From: Tardiphaga sp.
Lineage (GTDB): Bacteria; Pseudomonadota; Alphaproteobacteria; Rhizobiales; Xanthobacteraceae
Assembly: GCA_028290765.1 (NCBI GenBank)
Contig: JAQGJF010000092.1
Coordinates: 1-15,020 of the forward strand
Direction: 5' to 3'
Length of the DNA stretch: 15,020 bases
Below are positions 6,646 to 12,396 of this stretch, in pieces. The position numbers and the translations under genes are program-made. The notes beneath the pieces were generated by a model. The model made no database searches. It was given only the letters and a program-made list of their open reading frames with translations, and had not been told where the DNA came from. Each line of letters opens with the position of its first letter. Positions within the stretch are counted from its first letter, which is position 1.

Positions 6646-7665
6646 TTACGACGCCAACAGCTTCTTCAGTTCCACATCAATGAAATCCACATCCTTGGGA
6701 TTGGTACCCGGTCCCCCGGCAAAATGTCCCCAGATCGAGGGCACCGGCACCAATTTAGCGTTCGGCATGCTGGCCACCTCGATTTCGCTGTCCGCGACAG
6801 GGAAATACAAATCAGTCGCACCGGGCATCACGAAGGCTTTCGCCTTGATGGCGCCGAGCGCGGCCTTGTAGTCGCCCTTGTAGATCTCGTTGTCGCTGAT
6901 GTCGCCGTTCTGCCAGGTCCACAGCATGGTCAGGAGATTGTTGGCGTCCTTGGGCAGAAAGAATCCTTCCCAGAACGCCACCAGGAAATCCTCCAGCGAG
7001 GAATAGCCGAGCGCTTCGATGTCCAGCTTGGCGCGATAAAAGTCCTGCGAGAACCCCCAGCCGGCATAGACCCGGGCGGCGGCGCGCAGGCCGCGGGCCG
7101 GCTTGTCGACGTACCAACCTTCCTTCCAGGCGGCGTCCGCGGTGAGTGCGGCCTTGACGCCTTCGAGGAAGACGAAGTTGTGGCGCGAACATTTCGCCGA
7201 ACCGCAGAACGGCGCGATCAGGTCCATCATGTCCGGATAGAGCGCGCCCCAATGGAAGGTCTGCAGCGCGCCCATCGACCAGCCGGTGACCAGGCGAATA
7301 TGCTTGATGCCGAATTTTTCGGTGACCAGTCGATGCTGCGCCTGCACATTGTCGTACGCCGTAACCTGCGGGAAGCGCGGCCCATTATACGGCTCTGGCG
7401 TGTTGCTGGGCGACGACGACAGGCCGTTGCCCAGCATGTTCGGGATGATGATGAAGTATTTTTTCGGATCGAGCGCCCTGCCCTCGCCGACCAGCCATTC
7501 ATTGTCGTAGTGCTGGCCCGAATACCAGGTCGGATAGACGATCACATTGTCCTTGGCCGCATTCAGCGTCCCGAAGGTCTTGTAGGCGAGCTTGCAGTCG
7601 CGCAGCGTGGCGCCTCGCTGCAGGGTCAGATTGCCAAGGTCATGGATTTCGTAGTCGAGACTCAT
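6646..7665 (-). CDS. MetX-like alpha/beta hydrolase of the amidase cluster
   Basis: This encodes 339 residues from the ATG at 7665 (MSLDYEIHDLGN). The ribosome binding site is weak. An in-frame GTG at 7722 would add 19 unlikely residues. The protein belongs to the homoserine O-acetyltransferase-like branch of the alpha/beta hydrolases. It has the nucleophile elbow GWSMGA (Ser130), Asp285 in GATDLYFP and His314 in IWGHFAGGPG, which together make a complete triad. NMLGNGLSSSPSNTPEPYNGPRFP is the family's conserved loop. It has no signal peptide and is cytoplasmic. It is unlikely to be the biosynthetic MetX, because it lies last in an amide catabolism cluster 75 bp after the permease gene. A hydrolase or acyltransferase acting on an amide- or ester-type compound related to the amidase substrate is the inference. 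The exact substrate is unknown. Confidence 0.8.
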   Translation of the reverse strand: MSLDYEIHDLGNLTLQRGATLRDCKLAYKTFGTLNAAKDNVIVYPTWYSGQHYDNEWLVGEGRALDPKKYFIIIPNMLGNGLSSSPSNTPEPYNGPRFPQVTAYDNVQAQHRLVTEKFGIKHIRLVTGWSMGALQTFHWGALYPDMMDLIAPFCGSAKCSRHNFVFLEGVKAALTADAAWKEGWYVDKPARGLRAAARVYAGWGFSQDFYRAKLDIEALGYSSLEDFLVAFWEGFFLPKDANNLLTMLWTWQNGDISDNEIYKGDYKAALGAIKAKAFVMPGATDLYFPVADSEIEVASMPNAKLVPVPSIWGHFAGGPGTNPKDVDFIDVELKKLLAS

Positions 7666-7740
7666 GGGGATGCCACTCTGTTGATCCGGTGAAAGCAATG
7701 AGGTTGGCTCAGGCCACGGCACCGCCGCGGCCCGAGGCGG

Positions 7741-9078
7741 TCACGCCGGGCTCGCGGCCCTCTCACCGGCGAGGCCGACCATCGCCAGTGCGTAATAGGC
7801 GATCCCTGCCACCACGGCGGCCGAGATCGCGGTCGATAGTCCGGGAAATCCCTTCTCGACGATGAAGGCGCAGACCGATCCGATGCCCCAGGCGATGAAC
7901 GGCGCCGGCCGCCAGTCGGCCTTGATGCCGGCCTCGGGCCGCAGCAGATACTGGTCGATCAGGATGATGGCGCCGATCGGCGGCACCAGGATGCCGAGCA
8001 GCGACAGCCACTCGATGAAGAAGGCCCAGACGTTGCCCGCGGCGATGACGATGCCGATCACACCGAGGATCACCGCCATGATCCGCATATGGGTGCCGAA
8101 AATGCGCGACCAGCCGGTCGCCGCGTTGTACAGGCAGTGCGAACAGACCGAACCGAGATTGATGTACAGAAAGATGAAAGCCAGCGCGCTCAGCCACGCC
8201 AGATGCGCGCCGTTCATGTAGCCGAACATGTTGTCGGTGCCGAACGGATTGGCGTTGGGCACCGCCAGCGCCGCGGTCATCACGCCGCCGACCAGCATGG
8301 CGACCAGATTGGCGAACGGGAACGCACTGAAGGTCGAGGCCAGCGAGGCCGCCGGACTTGGCGCCCAGCGGTTGAAGTCGGCCGTGACAGTGCCGGCATC
8401 GATGAACAGCGCGATCACCACGGTGAGGCCGACGCCCATCGACATGCTGGCCACGCCGTTGTTGCCGGCGTAGTCGAAAATGGCGGAGGCTGTCGTCGTG
8501 GAGGCCGCATGGAAAGCCACGCCGAGGCCGAGAATGACGAACAGCGGCACCGATGCGAGCCCGATCCAGTGCAGGCCTTTGACGCCGACAAAGGTGATGG
8601 CGATGTACAGCAGCCCAGCAATTACGGTCATCGCCACGTAATTCAGGCCGTAGGTCGAGCTGACCAGCGCGCCGGTGATGCCGGTCTGCACCGCGTACCA
8701 TCCGAGCAACAGGGTCGAGAGCAGGCCGGAAGCGAGAATGTAGCCCTTCTTGCCGAACACGATGCTGGCGATGAGCGCGAAGTTCATGCCGCGCTTGGTG
8801 CCGAGCAGACCCAGCGCGCCAACATAGGCAAACATGATGATGTTGCCGATGATCATCGCGGTCAGCGCGTTCTTGAAGCCCATCCCAAGCACCAGCAGCG
8901 ATCCGGTCATCGCGCCGGTGATGATCATCGGAAATCCGATCCAGACCATGGTGACCGAGAACGCCGAGCGCCGCGCGCCCATCGGCACCGGTTCGTGTTC
9001 GTATTCGTGCCCCAGAAGATTTTCGATCTGCTCGTCCGTCTGCCGCGCAGCGGCAGTAGTGCTCGTTCCGATGTCCAT
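7741..9078 (-). CDS. NCS1 family (cytosine permease-like) transporter
   Basis: This encodes 445 residues from the ATG at 9078 (MDIGTSTTAAARQTDEQIEN), preceded by GGGG about seven bases upstream. A longer frame to 9222 overlaps amiE and is rejected. The acidic N-terminus ends in EHEPVPMGARRS, followed by about 12 hydrophobic helices, as in the CodB branch of nucleobase:cation symporter-1 proteins. Helix 1 reads VTMVWIGFPMIITGAMTGSLLVLGMGF. NCS1 carriers import cytosine, purines, allantoin, hydantoins or similar nitrogen compounds. Lying between amiE and the hydrolase, 98 bp after amiE, it probably imports the amide or a precursor. In P. aeruginosa the comparable role is played by AmiS, a UreI-like channel of a different fold. 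Confidence 0.86.
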   Translation of the reverse strand: MDIGTSTTAAARQTDEQIENLLGHEYEHEPVPMGARRSAFSVTMVWIGFPMIITGAMTGSLLVLGMGFKNALTAMIIGNIIMFAYVGALGLLGTKRGMNFALIASIVFGKKGYILASGLLSTLLLGWYAVQTGITGALVSSTYGLNYVAMTVIAGLLYIAITFVGVKGLHWIGLASVPLFVILGLGVAFHAASTTTASAIFDYAGNNGVASMSMGVGLTVVIALFIDAGTVTADFNRWAPSPAASLASTFSAFPFANLVAMLVGGVMTAALAVPNANPFGTDNMFGYMNGAHLAWLSALAFIFLYINLGSVCSHCLYNAATGWSRIFGTHMRIMAVILGVIGIVIAAGNVWAFFIEWLSLLGILVPPIGAIILIDQYLLRPEAGIKADWRPAPFIAWGIGSVCAFIVEKGFPGLSTAISAAVVAGIAYYALAMVGLAGERAASPA

Positions 9079-9130
9079 GATGGGCCCCAAGGAGTTACAT
9101 GATGTGTTGATTTTCCAATGGCTTCCGATG

Positions 9131-9159
9131 GCCCGGGCAGCATTCGACGCCGCCCGGGG
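9131..9159 (-). other. GC-rich hairpin between amiE and permease
   Basis: CCCGGGC (9132-9138) and GCCCGGG (9152-9158) form a perfect 7-bp stem with a 13-base loop in the 98-bp gap. No U-tract follows in the direction of transcription. It is therefore more likely an mRNA-stabilising or processing hairpin that sets different levels of amiE and permease mRNA than a terminator. Confidence 0.35.
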
Positions 9160-9176
9160 AACCTGGCTGTCTCGCG

Positions 9177-10214
9177 TCAGCGATGCGCGGTGGTTTTGTT
9201 CGGAATGCCGTCGATCGGGCACTCCTCGACGCCGACGGTGGTGCGCGTGAAGGACTCCACCATCTCGCGGGTGCCTTCGGGATCAGCGATCCATTTCGAG
9301 TAGAAGTCGTAGGGACACGCCGCGACGCCGCGATCGCCCTCGCCGGAATTGATCATGCCGGTGTAGCCGCGATGCACCAGCTTGAAGAGGTGGTTCTCGG
9401 ACTGGCCGGTGCGGCGGGCGTCGCGGATCAGCGATTTTGAGATCGCGGCGTACTGGATGCCGTAATCCTCCTCGCCGCATTCGCCGAGCGTGCGGCCGTC
9501 GAAGCCGATGATCGCCGAATGGCCGAAATATGAATAGACGCCGTCAAAACCCGACGCATTGGCGACCGCGACATAGCAGTTGTTGGCCCAGGCCATCGCC
9601 TTGGCCATAAGCACCTGCTGATCCTTGGCGGGATACATGTAGCCCTGGCAGCGGATGATCAGCTCGGCGCCCTTCATGGCGCAATCGCGCCAGATTTCGG
9701 GGTAGTTGCCGTCGTCGCAGATGATCAGCGACATCTTCATGCCCTTCGGCCCTTCGGACACATAGGTGCAGTTGCCGGGATACCAGCCTTCGATCGGCAC
9801 CCAGGGCATGATCTTGCGATATTTCTGAACCACCTCACCCTTGTCATTCATCAGGATCAAGGTGTTGTACGGCGCCTTGTTGGGATGTTCCTCATGGCGT
9901 TCGCCGGTGAGCGAGAACACGCCCCACACCTTGGCCTTGCGGCAGGCTTCGGCGAAAATTTCGGTCTCCTCGCCGGGCACCGACGAGGCCGTGTCGTACA
10001 TCTCCTTGCTGTCATACATGATGCCGTGGGTCGAATATTCCGGAAAGATCACCAGATCCATGCCGGGCAGACCGCTCTTCATGCCGACCAGCATGTCGGC
10101 GATCTTGCGGCAGTTGGCCAGCACCTCGGCCTTGGTGTGAAGCCGCGGCATCTTGTAGTTCACGACGGCGACGCCGACCGTGTCGTTGCTGGATGAAATA
10201 TCGCCGTGATGCAT
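9177..10214 (-). CDS. amiE: aliphatic amidase AmiE
   Basis: This encodes 345 residues from the ATG at 10214, with GAGGGAGAG ending four bases before it. A longer frame to 10337 crosses the leader terminator and is rejected. The enzyme hydrolyses short aliphatic amides (acetamide, propionamide, formamide to lesser extents) to the acid and ammonia. It belongs to the nitrilase superfamily and is a cytoplasmic hexamer in relatives. The catalytic residues match the known enzyme at the same numbers: Glu59 (FPEY), Lys134 (KYRK), Cys166 (IICDDG), plus Glu142 (IEGWYPG). The start [20 protein letters not shown] closely resembles the Pseudomonas AmiE N-terminus as I recall it. It follows amiC-amiR and a structured leader, so expression is expected to need AmiR antitermination. 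Ammonia from it would serve as nitrogen source. Confidence 0.96.
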   Translation of the reverse strand: MHHGDISSSNDTVGVAVVNYKMPRLHTKAEVLANCRKIADMLVGMKSGLPGMDLVIFPEYSTHGIMYDSKEMYDTASSVPGEETEIFAEACRKAKVWGVFSLTGERHEEHPNKAPYNTLILMNDKGEVVQKYRKIMPWVPIEGWYPGNCTYVSEGPKGMKMSLIICDDGNYPEIWRDCAMKGAELIIRCQGYMYPAKDQQVLMAKAMAWANNCYVAVANASGFDGVYSYFGHSAIIGFDGRTLGECGEEDYGIQYAAISKSLIRDARRTGQSENHLFKLVHRGYTGMINSGEGDRGVAACPYDFYSKWIADPEGTREMVESFTRTTVGVEECPIDGIPNKTTAHR

Positions 10215-10226
10215 AGTTCTCTCCCT

Positions 10227-10252
10227 CGGCGCGAACGATGGCGTTCGTGCCG
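10227..10252 (-). promoter_or_regulatory. hairpin just upstream of amiE ribosome binding site
   Basis: In the amiE leader, CGGC-A-CGAACG pairs with CGTTCG-C-GCCG around a CCAT loop: ten base pairs and one A/C mismatch. It ends directly before AGGGAGAG, the amiE ribosome binding site. It may protect the 5' end of a processed amiE mRNA or keep the site open. Read on the plus strand it is followed by ATTTTT and could also stop antisense transcription. Confidence 0.5.
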
Positions 10253-10266
10253 ATTTTTCAGGCGTG

Positions 10267-10309
10267 AAAAACAAAAAAGCCCGACAGATCCTCGCGGATC
10301 TCTCGGGCT
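10267..10309 (-). terminator. intrinsic terminator in the amiE leader (attenuator)
   Basis: On the minus strand AGCCCGAGAGATCC pairs with GGATCTGTCGGGCT: 13 of 14 pairs, with one G/G mismatch and a GCGA tetraloop. A TTTTTTGTTTTT tract follows. It is a strong Rho-independent terminator placed between amiR and amiE, 52 bases before the amiE start. Since amiR encodes an ANTAR antiterminator, this is most simply the attenuator that AmiR disables when an amide is present. Confidence 0.88.
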
Positions 10310-10350
10310 GACCTAGCCAATGCCGAACCAACATCATCGGTGGTCCGGCG
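10306..10350 (-). promoter_or_regulatory. putative ANTAR (AmiR) target: tandem hairpins in amiE leader
   Basis: The first hairpin has arms GCCGGACCA and TGGTTCGGC (10322-10349) in nine pairs, one of them G-U, around a ten-base loop. A second, GGCT-AGGTC-AGCC (10306-10318), follows four bases later. Its 3' arm AGCC is also the first four bases of the terminator stem, so the two structures exclude each other. Known ANTAR targets are two hairpins, the second overlapping the terminator, with six-base loops carrying A1 and G4. I could not draw canonical six-base loops with both bases here, so the assignment rests on position and architecture. Confidence 0.6.
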
Positions 10351-10360
10351 AAACCGCGCT

Positions 10361-10376
10361 TGCAACAATGTTGCCT
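10361..10376 (-). promoter_or_regulatory. sigma-54-like -24/-12 element upstream of amiE leader
   Basis: AGGCAACATTGTTGCA on the minus strand matches the sigma-54 pattern TGGCAC-N5-TTGCW at GGCA and TTGCA with correct spacing. The first T is replaced by A. Counting the C of GC as -12 puts the start at about 10350, one base before the first leader hairpin. This would give amiE its own nitrogen-regulated promoter in addition to read-through from amiR. Confidence 0.5.
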
Positions 10377-10396
10377 AAGGGCGGTCAGGAATGAAG

Positions 10397-11005
10397 CTAA
10401 ACATCTTTCGCACGATACTGCAACAGTTCGTTGGCGTGAATGATCGCGGCGGCCATATCATCCATCGACAGCCGCTTCGACATCGCCTGGCGGCGAATAC
10501 TCTCATAGGCGTCGGCCTCGCTCAGCCCCTGGCCTTCCATCAGGATCGACTTTGCTTTCTGGATCCGCTGCAACCCTGACAGCTTGCGTTCGAGTTTGCG
10601 CATCCGCTTGTCGGCCTCGCGCTTCTCCAGCCACAGGCTGCGCGCGATGGTGAGGTTGGTGAGCAGGCCGAACGGACGGATCGGCCGTTCGATGACGGCG
10701 ACCGCGCCCGCCTCCAGCACCAGTTGCAGCGTGGTTGGATCCTCATAGCCGACGATGGCGATCAGCGTCGGGCGCAGACCGTCGCTCGATTTCAGCAGCC
10801 GCTGGATTTCGGCTCGCACATCATGCTCGATCGCCAGCAGCATGATGTCGCAGGCATCGCTCCAGCTTTCCGGCACCGGCCACTGGGTTTCCGCCATGCA
10901 GCCGATGCGGCGCAGATGTTCGACGAGCCTGATACGCTCATTGTCCGGCGGATGCACGACCAGGACGCGCAGGCCGCGCAGGTCGCGTAGGATTTGGATC
11001 GCCAC
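10397..11005 (-). CDS. amiR: AmiR, ANTAR-domain transcription antiterminator
   Basis: This encodes 202 residues from a GTG at 11005, with a GGGGG stretch about eight bases upstream. Residues 1-112 form a pseudo-receiver domain ([26 protein letters not shown]). It lacks the phosphorylation site of a true response regulator, as in P. aeruginosa AmiR. A charged coiled-coil helix spans about 122-146. The C-terminal ANTAR RNA-binding domain, about 143-197, contains [27 protein letters not shown] and [18 protein letters not shown]. Family knowledge: AmiR binds the amidase leader RNA and prevents termination. Without amide it is held by AmiC. It lies downstream of amiC and directly upstream of the amiE leader it is predicted to bind. 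Confidence 0.95.
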   Translation of the reverse strand: MAIQILRDLRGLRVLVVHPPDNERIRLVEHLRRIGCMAETQWPVPESWSDACDIMLLAIEHDVRAEIQRLLKSSDGLRPTLIAIVGYEDPTTLQLVLEAGAVAVIERPIRPFGLLTNLTIARSLWLEKREADKRMRKLERKLSGLQRIQKAKSILMEGQGLSEADAYESIRRQAMSKRLSMDDMAAAIIHANELLQYRAKDV

Positions 11006-11016
11006 CCGACGGCCCC

Positions 11017-11079
11017 CTAGGTTCGGAACATCTGGGTGAACGTCATCGGGACCATCAGCGCCAACATCAGTGTGAGCAT
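11017..11079 (-). CDS. possible 20-residue hydrophobic peptide between amiC and amiR
   Basis: The amiC stop and an ATG overlap as TGATG. The ATG begins a 20-codon frame MLTLMLALMVPMTFTQMFRT, which ends at the TAG at 11017-11019, 11 bases before the amiR GTG. The peptide is hydrophobic with six methionines. Whether it has a function is unknown. Ribosomes ending amiC could restart on it and then pass to amiR, so it may only couple translation of the two partners. Confidence 0.4.
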   Translation of the reverse strand: MLTLMLALMVPMTFTQMFRT

Positions 11080-12245
11080 CAGTGTGTCACCGTCTGGAGG
11101 TCATCGGCCGACCAGTCGTCCAGGCTTTGCACGACACAGTAGGGATCCGGCTTGATGCGCACGCCGGGATTCCACACCGTCTGGAATTTCTTCTGCGCGT
11201 CCAGCCGCGCGATCCGCGGCCACAGATAGGCGTGGTTGTTTTCCGGATCGATCCGCACCCTGCCCTGCGGCGCATCGAATTCGGAATCGCGAAGCTCGAC
11301 CAGCACGCGTTCCGGATCGTCCGACCCGCATCGCGCCACCGCACGCATCGCCAGGTGAACCTGGAAGTACGCGGCTTCGGCCGCCGCCGTCACCGGCGCG
11401 TCCGGGCCATATTTTTCCTTGAAACTGCCGACGAAGCGCCGCGCCGACGCGCTCGGCAGGGTTTCGAAAAACGGCGCCGCGGTGATGTGGCCTTCCGCGG
11501 CCTCGGAGCTCATGCCCGCAACCTCGGCTTCGCTGGTCGTCAGGCTCGCAATCGGCATCTTCGCCGGATCGAACCCGGCGGCGCGGTAGGCTTCGTAGAA
11601 CATCGACGTGCCGCTGCCGACCACGGTGGAAAAGATCACGTCGGGCGACGTCTTCCTGATGCGCTTGATGACCTTTTCGAAATCTCCGGCCGTCGACTGC
11701 AGCGGCACATAGAGCTCGTCGAGGATCTTGCCGCGGCCCTGCATGACGAAATCGGTCATCAGCCGATTCGATTCATACGGATAGATGTAATTCGATCCGA
11801 CCAGGACAAACCGGTTGCCGAAGCTCGAGAGCAGATAGCGCGCCAGTTGCAAGGAATTCTGGTTCGGCGCCGCGCCCGAATAGATGCAATGCCGGGAATA
11901 TTCGAAACCCTCATAGAGGGTCGGATAGAACAGCAGCCCGCGATGGCTTTCCACCACCGGCAACACCGCCTTGCGGGTCGACGACATGTAGCAGCCGAAC
12001 ACGAGGCGAACCCGATCGGTCAGGAACAGGCGCTCGGCCAGCGCGCGGAACTGTTTGGGGTCGGACGCGGGATCGGTGATCACCGGCTCGATCGGGCGGC
12101 CCAACACGCCACCTGCGGCGTTGATTTCGTCAATCGCCAGCAGCGTGGCGTTGAGCTGGGACTGTTCGACGGCGGAGGTCACGCCGGTCTGGGAAAATAA
12201 TACGCCGACCCGCCAGGGGGAGCCGCTATCCTTCTGTGAATCCAT
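11079..12245 (-). CDS. amiC: AmiC, cytoplasmic amide sensor and negative regulator of AmiR
   Basis: This encodes 388 residues from the ATG at 12245. A TTG at 12272 is possible but starts inside a sigma-54-like element. The protein has the periplasmic-binding-protein fold of branched-chain amino-acid and amide-binding proteins but no signal peptide, as expected for AmiC acting in the cytoplasm. VGVLFSQTGVTSAVEQSQ begins the fold. Ligand-site segments are GCYMSSTRKAVLPVV (Tyr86, Ser88), FYPTLYEGFEY (Tyr107, Thr109), SNYIYPYESN (Tyr153, Tyr155) and SLTTSEAEVAGM. Family knowledge: AmiC binds AmiR and silences it until acetamide or a related amide releases it. The residue after the key Thr is Leu110, where I recall Pro in the Pseudomonas protein. 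This could alter ligand choice. Confidence 0.94.
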   Translation of the reverse strand: MDSQKDSGSPWRVGVLFSQTGVTSAVEQSQLNATLLAIDEINAAGGVLGRPIEPVITDPASDPKQFRALAERLFLTDRVRLVFGCYMSSTRKAVLPVVESHRGLLFYPTLYEGFEYSRHCIYSGAAPNQNSLQLARYLLSSFGNRFVLVGSNYIYPYESNRLMTDFVMQGRGKILDELYVPLQSTAGDFEKVIKRIRKTSPDVIFSTVVGSGTSMFYEAYRAAGFDPAKMPIASLTTSEAEVAGMSSEAAEGHITAAPFFETLPSASARRFVGSFKEKYGPDAPVTAAAEAAYFQVHLAMRAVARCGSDDPERVLVELRDSEFDAPQGRVRIDPENNHAYLWPRIARLDAQKKFQTVWNPGVRIKPDPYCVVQSLDDWSADDLQTVTH

Positions 12246-12255
12246 GTCCTCGTTC

Positions 12256-12271
12256 TGCAAAGACTGAGCCA
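12256..12271 (-). promoter_or_regulatory. sigma-54-like -24/-12 promoter before amiC
   Basis: TGGCTCAGTCTTTGCA on the minus strand fits TGGCAC-N5-TTGCW at TGGC, C6 and TTGCA with the exact GG-to-GC spacing. Counting C of the GC pair as -12 places +1 at 12245, the A of the amiC ATG, so the message could be leaderless or nearly so. Sigma-54 control would fit a nitrogen-scavenging operon. No activator gene is in the window. Confidence 0.55.
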
Positions 12272-12329
12272 ACCTGGCTCGATCTTACGCCAGACATCAC
12301 AGCAGAACCAGAACCCGGGTTTCGGTGCG

Positions 12330-12364
12330 AAACGGCTGCGCGAAAGCCCTCCTTAAAGCCGTTT
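12330..12364. promoter_or_regulatory. inverted repeat AAACGGCT-N19-AGCCGTTT upstream of amiC
   Basis: This is a perfect 8-bp inverted repeat with a 19-base spacer, in the 151-bp gap between the ligase stop and amiC. Its centre is about 100 bp upstream of the predicted amiC start, where a sigma-54 activator would bind. On the minus strand the spacer contains AAGGAGGG but no start codon follows. No U-tract follows the right arm on the minus strand, so it is not a clear terminator for the ligase operon. Confidence 0.45.
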
Positions 12365-12396
12365 TCTGTAGCAATTTCAAAATACTAATTCGGCGA

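Noticed and set aside
8089..9102. Long plus-strand open frame of 337 codons opposite the permease
   Set aside because: Its translation is His/Arg/Gln-rich low-complexity sequence typical of antisense GC-rich frames, while the opposite strand encodes a clear 12-helix NCS1 protein.
9131..9159. Terminator between amiE and the permease
   Set aside because: The hairpin lacks a U-tract in the direction of transcription; kept only as a possible mRNA-stabilising element.
10362..10374. Inverted repeat GCAAC-ATT-GTTGC in the amiE leader as an RNA hairpin
   Set aside because: A three-base loop is tight and the sequence coincides with the sigma-54-like element, so it would lie upstream of the predicted transcript start.
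11082..12200. Long plus-strand open frame of 372 codons opposite amiC
   Set aside because: It is antisense to a clearly identified amiC and its Arg/His-rich product has no recognisable domain.
12347..12354. Strong Shine-Dalgarno-like AAGGAGGG (minus strand) between the ligase and amiC
   Set aside because: No ATG, GTG or TTG follows within a usable distance, so no gene start can be assigned.
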